This document shows, piece by piece, positions 1-9,275 of a stretch of 64,000 bases of DNA. The DNA is from Bradyrhizobium huanghuaihaiense (GTDB lineage: Bacteria > Pseudomonadota > Alphaproteobacteria > Rhizobiales > Xanthobacteraceae), in NCBI RefSeq assembly GCF_007830635.1, contig NZ_VLLA01000024.1, positions 59,180 to 123,179 on the forward strand. The letters run 5' to 3'. The translations under genes were made by a program, and so were the position numbers. Each line of letters starts with the position of its first letter. Positions within the stretch are counted from its first letter, which is position 1. The notes below the pieces were generated by a model. The model did no database searches. It worked only from the letters and a program-made list of their open reading frames with translations, and was not told where the DNA came from.

Positions 1-533
1 GAGACCTTCTCCTCGGATTTGCCGCCATGACCGAGCAGCGCGAGGATCAGCTTGCCGGAGACGTCGAGCAGGAACACGAGCGGCAGCGATATCTTCGCGA
101 GCACGTGCATCGCGGGCGCGACCCTGACCGCGATGCTCTCGGGGTCGCGCAGCGCCACCTGCTTCGGCACCAGCTCGCCGACGATCAGTGTTGCGTAGGT
201 GATGAGGGTCACGACGATGCCGACGCCGACGATGTCGGCGATGCCGGAGGACAGCCCGAACTCGACCAGCCATTGCGTCAGTCGCTGCCCGAGCGTCGCG
301 CCGGAGAAGGCGCCCGAGAGCACGCCGACCAGCGTGATGCCGATCTGCACCGTCGAGAGGAATTTTCCGGGATCGGACGCCAGCGTCAGGGCCCGCTCGG
401 CGCCGCGCACGCCCTTGGCGGCGAGCAGCGACAAGCGGGCCGGGCGAGACGAGACCACGGCCAGCTCCGACATGGACAAGAGGCCGTTGATGACGATCAG
501 GACGACGACGATGACGAGTTCGACGGAGAGCAT
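1..533 (-). CDS. CNNM/DUF21 (hemolysin-like, TlyC/CorC group) membrane protein, partial
   Basis: The reverse strand reads an N-terminal DUF21 transmembrane domain and runs off the left edge, so only about 177 residues are visible. It opens with a hydrophobic helix (MLSVELVIVVVLIVINGLLS), followed by SELAVVSSRPARL and the family hallmark LIVGELVPKQVAL near residue 140. In this family CBS and CorC domains would follow outside the window. Members are inner-membrane proteins linked to Mg2+/Co2+ transport. The ATG at 531-533 is the first plausible start. The long forward ORF over the same bases is a GC-wobble shadow. Confidence 0.85.
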   Translation of the reverse strand, partial: MLSVELVIVVVLIVINGLLSMSELAVVSSRPARLSLLAAKGVRGAERALTLASDPGKFLSTVQIGITLVGVLSGAFSGATLGQRLTQWLVEFGLSSGIADIVGVGIVVTLITYATLIVGELVPKQVALRDPESIAVRVAPAMHVLAKISLPLVFLLDVSGKLILALLGHGGKSEEKV

Positions 534-776
534 TGACGTTCCGAGGTAAGCAAGTATGGCAGGCGGCTGCCGGCACACGCATTGATATAGGTATTCAGAG
601 CGGAATTGCTGGCAATTCTGTCGCATCCGTCGCCGCGAGGGAACCGCGCGGTGGGTCGTGTTCCGAGCGGTCTGCGACGACGTGACGCCCGCGGAACTAC
701 GGGCATGTGCTTAACGGGGTCTTAGTGGCCGCCGACTAGGTTCTCCGCATTTGTAAATGCATTTGGGGGACCGGGG

Positions 777-2852
777 ATGCGGATCGGGAAGCTTTTCGCG
801 CTGTCGATGCTGACGGTGACGGTGTTTGCAGTCATCCTCGGCGCCGAGGTGCTCATACCCCAGACGCGCATCTTCACGAACCGTTCCGACGCGATCAGGA
901 CGGTCGACGCCTTTGGCGCGACCCTGATGATCAGCCAGCAGGTCGCCGGCCTTCGTGCCCCCTACATCGGACCGATCTTCCAGGAAGGCGCTGCGACGCA
1001 GGCCCAGATCGACGGGGCCGCAAAGGCTGCAAAGGCGGCCGATGCGGCATTCGAGCGGGCAAGGCCGACGTTCCTGGCGCTGAATGACGCCGGACCGATG
1101 ATCGAAAAGCTCGACCGTACCGCGCGGCGGCTCAAGGAGGTCACCACGGCGGCAGATCGCGCGATGAGCGTTCCCCTGGCGCAGCGCGACAGTGCCGTCA
1201 TCAAGGGTTTTCTGCCCGGCGTGGCCGAGGTCATCGGCAACATCGAGCCGATCATGAATCAGCTCGAAGGACAGGTCGTCAACGCCGATTCCTCACTTGC
1301 GGCGCTGCTGAGCCTGGCGCGGACGGCGCAGGATCTGCGCGTCTCGGCCGGCAGCCGCGCCGCCACGCTGTCGCCGGCGCTGAGCGCACGCCGGCCGCTG
1401 ACGGCCGCCGAGATAACGCTGATGGATCGCATGCAGGGGCGTGTCGAGGCCGATCGCGAACGCATCGAGGCCGGCATCGACCAGATTGGAAGCCCGCCCC
1501 GCATCGCCGCGGCGCAGAAGGCGGCGACCGAATCCTATTTTGGAAAGGCAGCGGCCGTCGTGGACAAGGAGATGCCCGCGGCGAGGGGCGACGGCAAGTA
1601 CGGCGTCAACGCCGAGGAGCTCGCTAGCGTCATCGTGCCGGCGATCCAGATGTTCTACGGCGTGCGCGACGCTGCGCTGTCGGAAGCCGCTGAGCGCGCC
1701 ACGGCTGCGCGGGATGGCGCACTGGCGATGCTTGCGCTTGCGGGTGTTGCGGTGCTGGCGCTGCTCGGCACGCTCGGCGGCGTGACCATGATGCTGCGCA
1801 GCCGCGTGGTGACGCCGCTCAGCCGGCTCGCCGAGGTGATCGGAACGCTCGCCGCCGGACGGCACGACGTCGAGATCCCGGCAACGGGTCGCAATGACGA
1901 GATCGGCCAGGTCGCGGGCTCGCTCCAGCACTTCAAGGATTCGCTGCTCGCCCAGAAGGCCGCCGACGAGGCGGCCGCGATCGAGGCCGAGGCGAAGCTC
2001 AAGCGCAGCCAGCGCATGGACCAGATCGCGCGCGACTTCGAGGCCATGGTCGGCGACGTCATCAACACCGTGGCGTCGGCATCCTCGGAGCTGGAGGTCT
2101 CGGCGGGAACGCTGACGAGCACGGCCGAACAATCCGAGCAGGTCACCGCGACCGTCGCCGCGGCGTCCGAACAGGCCTCCACAAACGTGCAGACCGTTGC
2201 GGCGGCGGCCGAGGAAATGGCCTCGTCGGTCGACGAGATCAGCCGGCAGGTCCAGGACTCCGCGCGCGTTGCCGGTGAAGCCGTGCAGCAGGCCGAGCGG
2301 ACCAACGATCATGTCGGCGAGCTCGCCAAGGCCGCCGGGCGGATCGGCGACGTCGTCGAGCTCATCAGCCAGATCGCGGGCCAGACCAATCTCCTGGCGC
2401 TGAACGCCACCATCGAGGCGGCGCGGGCCGGCGAGGCCGGACGCGGCTTCGCGGTCGTCGCCTCCGAGGTCAAGGCGCTGGCCGAGCAGACCGCCAAGGC
2501 GACCGGCGAGATCAGCCAGCAGATCTCGGGGATCCAGGCGGCGACCGAGGATTCCGTCGGCGCCATCAAGGCGATCGGCGACACCATCACGAGGATGTCC
2601 GAGATTGCTTCTGCGATCGCCTCGGCGGTCGAGGAGCAGGGCGCGGCGACGCGCGAGATTTCCCGCAACGTGCAGCAGGCGGCGCGCGGCACCCAGCAGG
2701 TCTCCGCCAGCATCGTCGACGTGCAGCACGGCGCGAGCCAGACCGGATCGGCCTCCGCCAACGTGCTTACCGCCGCCAGATCGCTGTCCGGCGAGAGCAC
2801 CCGTCTCAAGACTGAGGTCGGAAAATTCCTGGACGCGATTCGGGCGGCGTAA
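777..2852 (+). CDS. Methyl-accepting chemotaxis protein
   Basis: This 691-residue transmembrane chemoreceptor has an N-terminal membrane helix (about 7-27), a periplasmic sensor region of some 280 residues, a second membrane helix (about 312-338), a HAMP linker (about 339-390) and a cytoplasmic coiled-coil signalling domain. The conserved hairpin tip, with QTNLLALNATIEAARAGE and GRGFAVVASEVKALA, lies near residues 535-575. Such proteins signal through CheW/CheA to the flagellar motor; the ligand cannot be inferred. The ATG follows a GGGGGA-like ribosome site. No che genes are adjacent, so it is an orphan receptor. A 529-codon antisense ORF here is a composition artefact. Confidence 0.95.
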   Translation: MRIGKLFALSMLTVTVFAVILGAEVLIPQTRIFTNRSDAIRTVDAFGATLMISQQVAGLRAPYIGPIFQEGAATQAQIDGAAKAAKAADAAFERARPTFLALNDAGPMIEKLDRTARRLKEVTTAADRAMSVPLAQRDSAVIKGFLPGVAEVIGNIEPIMNQLEGQVVNADSSLAALLSLARTAQDLRVSAGSRAATLSPALSARRPLTAAEITLMDRMQGRVEADRERIEAGIDQIGSPPRIAAAQKAATESYFGKAAAVVDKEMPAARGDGKYGVNAEELASVIVPAIQMFYGVRDAALSEAAERATAARDGALAMLALAGVAVLALLGTLGGVTMMLRSRVVTPLSRLAEVIGTLAAGRHDVEIPATGRNDEIGQVAGSLQHFKDSLLAQKAADEAAAIEAEAKLKRSQRMDQIARDFEAMVGDVINTVASASSELEVSAGTLTSTAEQSEQVTATVAAASEQASTNVQTVAAAAEEMASSVDEISRQVQDSARVAGEAVQQAERTNDHVGELAKAAGRIGDVVELISQIAGQTNLLALNATIEAARAGEAGRGFAVVASEVKALAEQTAKATGEISQQISGIQAATEDSVGAIKAIGDTITRMSEIASAIASAVEEQGAATREISRNVQQAARGTQQVSASIVDVQHGASQTGSASANVLTAARSLSGESTRLKTEVGKFLDAIRAA

Positions 2853-2968
2853 CAAGGTCATTGTGCAGGGAAGAGGCTTCACCTAGACTTGCAATCCGGG
2901 GATGTCGCAGCCTCCCCGTGAAGTGGTGATCCCACGCAAGCGCTGCTCGCTGTTCTATGGAGCGAGCA

Positions 2969-3700
2969 ATGGACGGGATCGCAATCGAGCTTCCGCTTTT
3001 TTTGTTGGCCACCTTCGCCGGCGCGTTCGTCGCCGGCCTCTCCGGCTTCGCCTTCGGCCTCGTCGCGGCATCGCTGTGGCTCTACGTGCTGACGCCGATT
3101 CAGAGCGCCAGCCTGATCGTCGGCTTCGGCCTTCTCGTGCAGGGTTACTCGGTCTGGAAGCTGCGCGCTGCGCTCGACTGGCGCCGGCTGTGGCCGTTCA
3201 TCGTCGGTGCAGTCATCGGCGTGCCGGCCGGGGTGTCGCTTCTGACCTGGGCTGATCCGAAGAGTGTCCGCATCGCGGTTGGAGCCATTCTGATCGCCTA
3301 CAGCCTCTATGCATTCTTCCGGCCGCAGCTCAAGCTCGCCACCGACGTACCGCCGGTCGCCGACATCACGGTCGGCTTCGTCAACGGGCTGCTCGGCGGG
3401 CTGACCGGCCTTGCCGGCATCGTCGTCACCATCTGGTGCAATCTGCGCGGCCTGCCCAAGGACGCGCAGCGTGCCACGTTTCAGCCGGTCGCGGTCGTGG
3501 TGTTCGCCATGGCGGCGCTGTGGCTCGGTGCCAAGGGATCGCTCACATCAGACACGGCGAAGCTGTTCGCGCTCGGCCTGCCGTTCCTGTTCGCCGGCAC
3601 CTGGCTCGGCCTGAAACTGTTCGGCCGGATCGACGAGGCCGCGTTCCGCAAGATCGTGCTGGCGCTGCTGTTCGTCTCGGGTGTTGCGCTGCTGTTCTGA
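2969..3700 (+). CDS. TauE/SafE-family membrane exporter
   Basis: A polytopic membrane protein of 243 residues with about eight hydrophobic segments. Glycine-rich helices such as LATFAGAFVAGLSGFAFGLV near the start and GFVNGLLGGLTGLAG mid-protein are typical of the TauE/SafE (formerly DUF81) family, proposed to export sulfite, sulfoacetate and other organic anions. An in-frame ATG occurs four codons earlier (2957), but the GGAG at 2958-2961 sits at a proper distance only from the ATG at 2969, so that start is preferred. It stands alone and ends 8 bp before the convergent porin gene. The substrate is unknown. Confidence 0.85.
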   Translation: MDGIAIELPLFLLATFAGAFVAGLSGFAFGLVAASLWLYVLTPIQSASLIVGFGLLVQGYSVWKLRAALDWRRLWPFIVGAVIGVPAGVSLLTWADPKSVRIAVGAILIAYSLYAFFRPQLKLATDVPPVADITVGFVNGLLGGLTGLAGIVVTIWCNLRGLPKDAQRATFQPVAVVVFAMAALWLGAKGSLTSDTAKLFALGLPFLFAGTWLGLKLFGRIDEAAFRKIVLALLFVSGVALLF

Positions 3701-3708
3701 GCCGTGGC

Positions 3709-5742
3709 TCAGAACTCGCCGTGCAGCCGCCCCGAGAATACCGACACCGGCCCACGATCCGCGTTGTAGGCGGGATTGACGATGAGCTGGTAGTCGGCGG
3801 TGAGCGTGAGGTTCTTGTTCAGCGCGTAGGCGTAATAGGTTTCGAGGATGCGCTCCTTGCGGTAGTTGAGCGCGCCGTCGCCGATGAGAACGCCGAGGCC
3901 GCCGGCGGCGAGGAAGTCGCGATAGTCCTGCGACAGCGCGTTGACGGCGCCGCCGATGCCGACGACGTCGTCGGGGCGGCCCCATTTCGTGCCCTTGATC
4001 GACAGGCCGCCGGACAGGCTGCGATTGATGTCGGTGAACGCGAGCGTTTCGCTCTTGCCGTCGTTCCAGCTCCAGCGGCCGAACAGGCCGAGGTCCTCGG
4101 TGATCGCCTGCTCGACGTTGACGACATAGCCGACCTTGAGACGGCCGCGCCGGGTCTGCGCGATGTCGAGATTGAGCGCGGGATTGTCCAGCGTCTCGCG
4201 GAAGCTGCCCATGTTGGCGCTGTCGACCCAGCCCATGGTGCGGAGCTTGCCGGGCTGGCCGAGCAGCGAGTAGCGCGTCTCGAGCTCGAGCACATACTGG
4301 CCGCGCTCGCCGACCCTGGTGTCGAAATGGTTTGAATTGGACTCCGCAACCATCAGGAAATAGCCGCCGCGCAGCGCCCATTGCTTCTGGTTGAGCTCGG
4401 CCGTGACGCCATAGGTGAGGCCGACCTTGTCGGCGGAATAGTCGAAGGCGCCCGGCGCCCAAATCGACCAGTTCATGAAGTCCTTGCGGGTGTCCTTGGC
4501 ATAGGCGTTGCCGTCGAACACGTCGACCACCGCGAACTTGCCGGCCTGAACGGTGAGACGAGATACGTCGACCTTCTGTCCGAGCTGCAACTGGCCGCTC
4601 GCGAGCTCTTCCTGCTCGCCGCCGAAGCCGAAGGTCTGGCGCACGAACAGGCGCGAGGTGTTGTAGTGCGGGTAGGGGAAGTTCGACTTCTGCGCCTCGC
4701 CGTTGGGGAAGCCGGCCGCGCCGACCGTGTCGTTCAATCCAAAACCCTGGAGCAGCTCGGGATTGTAATAGACCTCGCCGCCGTCCCACAGCCGCGCGTT
4801 CAGGAACAGGCTGTTGCTCCACGTCGCCTTGGCCTGCCGCGACGGCGAGAGCGAGTTCGGTCCGCTGTAGAGCGCGGGGAACGACGGATAGCCTTGCGGA
4901 AGATAGGTGCTCTGGCCGTGGATCTCCCAGCGATCCGATTCCGTGTCGATCAGCGAGCTGTTCGGGTTGTAGCCCGGCACGCCCGGCCAATCGACCTTGC
5001 GGTTGAGGCCGAGCCTGATGGTCTGGAAGTCGAGCGCCGAGGAGGTGTATTGCGCGCCCGTCGAGAACGCCACGTTGGCGCTGTCGAAGCGGCTGTACAG
5101 ATATTCGAGCCGCGCGCTCCAATGCGGCGCGAAGCCGTATTCGATGCCGGCGCCCGCGATCCAGCCGGGCCGCGTGTTCAGGATCTTCGGGACGGCTTCG
5201 CCGGAGGCCGGCGCGTCGAAATAGCGTTCGCCCATCCACGCAAAGCCGCCGGTGGCATAGACGAGCCACGGACCGCTGGTGTAGCCGACCCGCCCGCGCA
5301 GGCTCGCGGTGTAGTCCCATTGCTGCGTGACGGTGTTGGCCGGTGTCGCCAGGAAGGAGACGATCGAGTTCGAGGTGATGTAGTTGGGAAACGAGAAATC
5401 ACCTTCGACGCCGACCAGCCAGCCGGAATTGAGCCGGTAATTGTAGCCCGCCTGCACGCCGCCGATCGTGCCGCTGAAGACGCCGCTGTCGCTGATGGCG
5501 GTGCCGTCGTTCAGTGCGAAGCGCGACGAGCCGCGGCTGTAGCCCGCATGCGCGCCGATATAGAGACCGGTCCAGTCATAGACGGCTTTCAGGGCCGGGG
5601 CCTTCAGCGGCAGATCGGCCGCGCGGCCGGCAGCGGGGAACGCCATCACGCCCGTGGCGATTGCCGCGGCCGTTCGCAAATACCTGTAACGGTGACCTCT
5701 CAACGTCAAAGCGAAACGCCCCCAAACGCGAATGTGTCCCAC
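3709..5742 (-). CDS. Outer-membrane beta-barrel: Omp25/31-like domain fused to OprB-type porin
   Basis: Encodes 677 residues. A signal peptide ends around AGRAADLPLKAP. Residues of about 50-230 form an Omp25/31-like barrel module (DWTGLYIGAHAGYSRG, GVEGDFSF, RLEYLYSRFD). From about 270 to the end lies a carbohydrate-selective OprB-type porin (GLFGRWSWNDGKSE, ending in the terminal Phe typical of barrels). OprB porins pass sugars; the fusion to a full N-terminal barrel makes the protein much larger than plain OprB and could mean two barrels in one chain. A 21-bp palindrome lies about 125 bp upstream of the start. Confidence 0.85.
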   Translation of the reverse strand: MGHIRVWGRFALTLRGHRYRYLRTAAAIATGVMAFPAAGRAADLPLKAPALKAVYDWTGLYIGAHAGYSRGSSRFALNDGTAISDSGVFSGTIGGVQAGYNYRLNSGWLVGVEGDFSFPNYITSNSIVSFLATPANTVTQQWDYTASLRGRVGYTSGPWLVYATGGFAWMGERYFDAPASGEAVPKILNTRPGWIAGAGIEYGFAPHWSARLEYLYSRFDSANVAFSTGAQYTSSALDFQTIRLGLNRKVDWPGVPGYNPNSSLIDTESDRWEIHGQSTYLPQGYPSFPALYSGPNSLSPSRQAKATWSNSLFLNARLWDGGEVYYNPELLQGFGLNDTVGAAGFPNGEAQKSNFPYPHYNTSRLFVRQTFGFGGEQEELASGQLQLGQKVDVSRLTVQAGKFAVVDVFDGNAYAKDTRKDFMNWSIWAPGAFDYSADKVGLTYGVTAELNQKQWALRGGYFLMVAESNSNHFDTRVGERGQYVLELETRYSLLGQPGKLRTMGWVDSANMGSFRETLDNPALNLDIAQTRRGRLKVGYVVNVEQAITEDLGLFGRWSWNDGKSETLAFTDINRSLSGGLSIKGTKWGRPDDVVGIGGAVNALSQDYRDFLAAGGLGVLIGDGALNYRKERILETYYAYALNKNLTLTADYQLIVNPAYNADRGPVSVFSGRLHGEF

Positions 5743-5867
5743 GCGCCGCGATATCCCTGCCGATTCGCGGCCACTCTGTCATCAGGTCTCGGTTGCCGAC
5801 GCGATCGACCGAGATGATCTCGATATGGCGCGACTTCGTCCCAAGCCCCTGGACCTGCTGCGAACCT

Positions 5868-5888
5868 TATTGCGATTAATTCGCAATA
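5868..5888. promoter_or_regulatory. Palindromic operator candidate upstream of the porin gene
   Basis: TATTGCGA and TCGCAATA form perfect 8-bp arms around TTAAT, in an otherwise ordinary stretch about 125 bp upstream of the porin start. The size and symmetry resemble binding sites of Fur-superfamily regulators in Alphaproteobacteria. Assignment to a particular regulator is inference only. Confidence 0.4.
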
Positions 5889-5971
5889 GCAACTGGCGCG
5901 CGTTGCCGCAGAGGATGGTTCGCACCGCTGTGTGACGGGGCTGCAACAAATTACCGGCCCCAAAAATGGGT

Positions 5972-6001
5972 GACCCGCCCGGGGGGACAGCCGGGCGGGT
6001 C
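5972..6001 (-). terminator. Rho-independent terminator of the small secreted-protein gene
   Basis: A perfect 11-bp GC-rich stem (GACCCGCCCGG / CCGGGCGGGTC, loop of 8). Read on the minus strand it is followed within a few bases by ATTTTTG. It lies about 80 bp past the stop of the gene at 6080-6343. Confidence 0.75.
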
Positions 6002-6079
6002 GGGGGCACGACACGGGGTGGATGAGGCGCCCGTGTCGGACGCAGGATCCACGTGGGAGATCGGCCTCAGGTACTCAGA

Positions 6080-6343
6080 TCAGTAGCAGGTACGAACGCG
6101 GCCGACGTACTGGCCGAAGGCGTTGTACTGGGCGACCCAGCCGCAGCGGTGATAGCCGTAGTAATAGGGGTCGTTGCTGGCGGCGATCGCGGAGCCGACG
6201 ACGGCGGCGGTGGCGATGCCGGCACCGACGCCCCAGACCCAGCCGGGCTGCTTGGCTTCGGCCGCGGTGGTGGTGGACGCGATGCTGCCGGTGACGGCGA
6301 GGGCAGCGAGGGCTGCGGCGGCAATCTTGGTCTTGATCGACAT
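6080..6343 (-). CDS. Small secreted Gly/Tyr-rich protein
   Basis: An 87-residue protein starting MSIKTKIAAAALAALAVTG, a clear Sec signal peptide. The mature part is short, with one glycine/alanine-rich hydrophobic stretch (VWGVGAGIATAAVVGSAIAA) and a C-terminal tail of Tyr, His and paired Cys (PYYYGYHRCGW, ending RVRTCY). This resembles the many small envelope proteins of Bradyrhizobium with no known function. A longer reading begins upstream, but a GGAG sits 9 bp before the ATG at 6343 and the signal peptide starts there. It is monocistronic with its own terminator. A similar architecture recurs at 14606-14926. Confidence 0.75.
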   Translation of the reverse strand: MSIKTKIAAAALAALAVTGSIASTTTAAEAKQPGWVWGVGAGIATAAVVGSAIAASNDPYYYGYHRCGWVAQYNAFGQYVGRVRTCY

Positions 6344-6482
6344 GTGAAACTCCATCCGGGTTGAGGCGGTCCGTTGTGGTCCGCGTGCCCAGTTGGACGG
6401 AGGCATGCCGCGTCAGGTTCGAAAGCGTACCTGGCGCCTCCGAAAGCCGGTCATTTCCCGAATAATTTCAGTTGGATATGGG

Positions 6483-7289
6483 CTAGCCGAGGGGTCCCTT
6501 GGCGAGCCTGTTCACGTCGAAGTTATCGACCTCGGCCAGCAGCTCGCAAAAGGCGCGCGCACCCTGATCGATCAGCTGCTCGCCCTTCTCGGCCACGGCC
6601 AGTGTCGCATCGCCGACGGCGCCGCTGGCGTTGAGATCCTGCGCCTGCCAGGCGAATGGCGCGGGGCGCTGCGTCGACAGCCAGCGATACTGCTTTTCCA
6701 GCGCCACGCTGCTCGCTGGAAAATCCGCGATCGCATCCTTGCGCACCTGACCCGGATAGCGCGCCAGCATGATCGAGGTCTCGACCGCGCCGCCGTGGAT
6801 GCCGTGGCGCACTTCATCGGCGGGGAACAATTTGTCCGCACCCGAGAGCCGCGACCATGACGTCGTCACCACAAAGAGTTTGTGATGCGCGCGCAGATCC
6901 TGCGCCACCAGCATCATCGCCGCGCTGTTGCCGCCATGGCTGGTGATGATGACGAGCTTCCTCACGCCGCGACGCGCGACCTCCTCGCCGATTCCCGTCC
7001 ACCTCTTCAGCGCCGTGTCGGTCGGCAACGTCTGCGTCCCCGGATAGTCGATATGCTCGGTGGAAATGCCGATCGGCTCAACAGGAAGAAAGCTGGCCGG
7101 AATGTTCTCGGGCAGCACCTCGCGCACGCGCGCGAGATAGGCGTCCGCGATCAGCACGTCCGTCTCGAGCGGCAGATGCGGGCCGTGCTGCTCGGTCGCC
7201 GCCAACGGCAGCACCGCGATCCAGCGCGACACATCCGCAGGGGGCGCATCGGCCCAGCGGATCTCGGTCCAGGCGCGGGATGGCGTCAT
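6483..7289 (-). CDS. Creatininase-family amidohydrolase
   Basis: A 268-residue enzyme with the family's metal-binding motifs: ATEQHGPHLPLETD near the N-terminus, SHGGNSAAM mid-protein, and GIHGGAVETSIMLA. These supply the Glu, His and Asp ligands of the binuclear centre. The family includes creatinine amidohydrolase, formamide hydrolases of riboflavin/F420 synthesis and MftE peptidase; nothing adjacent (no mycofactocin genes) picks one out. The ATG at 7289 is chosen over a GTG nine codons upstream. It is divergent from the ABC-transporter operon starting at 7427, so the two may share a metabolic role, for example hydrolysis of an imported amide. That link is inference. Confidence 0.85.
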   Translation of the reverse strand: MTPSRAWTEIRWADAPPADVSRWIAVLPLAATEQHGPHLPLETDVLIADAYLARVREVLPENIPASFLPVEPIGISTEHIDYPGTQTLPTDTALKRWTGIGEEVARRGVRKLVIITSHGGNSAAMMLVAQDLRAHHKLFVVTTSWSRLSGADKLFPADEVRHGIHGGAVETSIMLARYPGQVRKDAIADFPASSVALEKQYRWLSTQRPAPFAWQAQDLNASGAVGDATLAVAEKGEQLIDQGARAFCELLAEVDNFDVNRLAKGPLG

Positions 7290-7426
7290 CAAGGTTTCTT
7301 TGCCCGAATTTGTCACGTAATTTGGGTTATGAGGGGACGCGGGCCCGACCGGCTCGCGTCCCCAATGTCATGCGGTTTTATCGCGTTGGCTTGGTATCGG
7401 CTAGAAGCGATCGACGGAGTGCACTC

Positions 7427-8449
7427 ATGAGCCCCTCTCATCTGCGGCGAGCGTTAACGGCAGGCCTGATGGCCGCTTTGGTCTCGATCCTGCCGGCGCG
7501 TGCCGAGACGCTCGACAAGGTCACCTTCGGCACCAACTGGGTCGCCGAGGCCGAGCACGGCGGCTTCTTCCAGGCGGTGGCCGACGGCACCTACAAGAAG
7601 TACGGGCTCGACGTCACCATCGTCCCCGGCGGTCCCAACGAGAACAACCGGATGCTGCTGATCGCCGGCAAGATCGATTTCTTCATGGCCGCGAACACGC
7701 TGATGTCGTTCGATGCGGTGGCGAACAACGTCCCGGTCGTCACCATCGCCGCGGTGTTCCAGAAGGATCCGCAGGTGATGCTGACGCAGCCCGATGCCAA
7801 GGTCGCCAAGATCGAAGACCTCAAGCCGCTGACGCTGTTCGTCTCCAAGGAGGGCATGACCAGCTACTTCCAGTGGCTGAAGTCCGAATATGGTTTCAAC
7901 GAGAAGAACGTCCGCCCCTACAATTTCAATCCGCAGCCCTTCATCGCCAACCCCAAGAGCGCGATGCAGGGCTATGTCACCTCCGAGCCGTTCGCGGTGG
8001 AGAAGGCCGCCGGCTTCAAGCCGAACGTGCTGCTGCTCGCCGATTACGGCTTCAACACCTATTCGACCCTGATCGAGACCCGCCGCGACGTCGTCGAGAA
8101 GAAGCCTGACCTCGTGCAGCGCTTCGTCGATGCTTCCATGATCGGCTGGTACAATTACATCTATCGCGACAATTCCGCCGGCAATGCCCTGATCAAGAAG
8201 CTCAATCCGGAGATGACCGACGATCTGCTCGCCTATTCCGTCGCCAAGATGAAGGAATACGGCATCGTCGATTCCGGCGACAGCCTGAAGAACGGCATCG
8301 GCGCGATGAGCGACGAGCGCTACACCTCCTTCTTCAACAAGATGGTGAAGGCGGGCGTCGTGAAGGCGGATCTCGACTTCCGCAAATCCTACACGCTGCG
8401 CTTCGTCAACAAGGGCGTCGGCGTCGAGCTGCGTCCGAACAAGCCGTAA
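7427..8449 (+). CDS. NMT1/THI5-like ABC transporter substrate-binding protein
   Basis: A 340-residue periplasmic binding protein with signal peptide (LTAGLMAALVSILPARAE). The NMT1/THI5 fold is visible in KVTFGTNWVAEAEHGGFFQA, GLDVTIVPGGPNENNRMLL and the helical C-terminal half. The family binds thiamine precursors such as formylaminopyrimidine, riboflavin, or aromatic/sulfonate compounds. A GGAG 8 bp before ATG 7427 fixes the start, discarding an upstream in-frame ORF extension. It is the first gene of a five-gene operon (binding protein, ATPase, permease, dehydrogenase, Inh protein) in which the later genes overlap by 1-4 bp. Confidence 0.88.
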   Translation: MSPSHLRRALTAGLMAALVSILPARAETLDKVTFGTNWVAEAEHGGFFQAVADGTYKKYGLDVTIVPGGPNENNRMLLIAGKIDFFMAANTLMSFDAVANNVPVVTIAAVFQKDPQVMLTQPDAKVAKIEDLKPLTLFVSKEGMTSYFQWLKSEYGFNEKNVRPYNFNPQPFIANPKSAMQGYVTSEPFAVEKAAGFKPNVLLLADYGFNTYSTLIETRRDVVEKKPDLVQRFVDASMIGWYNYIYRDNSAGNALIKKLNPEMTDDLLAYSVAKMKEYGIVDSGDSLKNGIGAMSDERYTSFFNKMVKAGVVKADLDFRKSYTLRFVNKGVGVELRPNKP

Positions 8450-8459
8450 CGCGCGGCCG

Positions 8460-9275
8460 ATGTCCGCTGCCCCAACCTCGTCCGCCGTCGAGGCCAGCCT
8501 GACGGCTCTCGCCGTCAGCCTGCGCGGCGTGACGAAGACGTATGACAACGGCGTCATGGCGCTGGGGCCGCTCGACCTCGCGGTGCGCAAGGGCGAGTTC
8601 ATCGCGCTGCTCGGCCCGTCAGGCTGCGGCAAGTCGACGGCGCTGCGGCTGATCGCGGGGCTCAGCGCGCCGTCGTCGGGCACCGTGCGGGTGGCGCATC
8701 ACGAGGGCCCCGCGCAGCCGGGTCATGGCATCGGCTTCGTGTTCCAGGAGCCGACCCTGATGCCCTGGACCAGCGTGCGCGAGAACGTGCGGCTGCCGCT
8801 GAAGCTTGGCGGCGTCCCGAAGGCGGAAGGGCGCGCGCGGGCCGATCAGGCGCTGGCCAGCGTCGGGCTCGCCGATTTCGCCGACGCATTCCCACGCGAG
8901 CTTTCCGGCGGCATGAAGATGCGGGTGTCGCTGGCGCGCGCGCTCGTCACCGACCCCGACATCCTCCTGATGGACGAGCCGTTCGCAGCCCTCGACGAGA
9001 TCACGCGCTTCCGCCTCAACAACGACCTGCTCACGCTGTGGCGCAGCCTTGGCAAGACCGTCATCTTCGTCACGCATTCGGTGTTCGAGTCCGTCTATCT
9101 GTCACAGCGCGTCGTGGTCATGACGGCGCGGCCCGGCCGCATCCAGGCCGACATCCGCATCGAGACGGTCGAACCGCGCGGCGAGGAGTTTCGTACCTCC
9201 GCTGCCTATTCCGATTATTGCCGGCGCGTGTCGGCCGCGCTGGCGCCGTCCTATTCGGGGCAATCGACGCTATGA
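8460..9275 (+). CDS. ABC transporter ATP-binding protein (SsuB/TauB type)
   Basis: A 271-residue ATPase with Walker A GPSGCGKST, Q-loop FVFQEPTLMPW, signature LSGGMKMRVSLARAL, Walker B ILLMDEPFAALDE and H-switch FVTHSV. This matches the SsuB/TauB/ThiZ branch that energises importers of sulfonates, nitrate, taurine or pyrimidines. It begins 10 bp after the binding-protein gene, and its last four bases overlap the permease start (ATGA), which implies translational coupling. Confidence 0.93.
   Translation: MSAAPTSSAVEASLTALAVSLRGVTKTYDNGVMALGPLDLAVRKGEFIALLGPSGCGKSTALRLIAGLSAPSSGTVRVAHHEGPAQPGHGIGFVFQEPTLMPWTSVRENVRLPLKLGGVPKAEGRARADQALASVGLADFADAFPRELSGGMKMRVSLARALVTDPDILLMDEPFAALDEITRFRLNNDLLTLWRSLGKTVIFVTHSVFESVYLSQRVVVMTARPGRIQADIRIETVEPRGEEFRTSAAYSDYCRRVSAALAPSYSGQSTL

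Noticed and set aside
1293..2882. 529-codon reverse-strand frame across the chemoreceptor
   Set aside because: Wholly antisense to a well-defined MCP; Arg/Gly/Asp-rich composition typical of GC-wobble shadows, no domain.
3548..5817. Long frames (590 and 478 codons) overlapping the porin gene
   Set aside because: Arginine-rich, no motif, and in conflict with a clear porin reading with signal peptide and terminal Phe.
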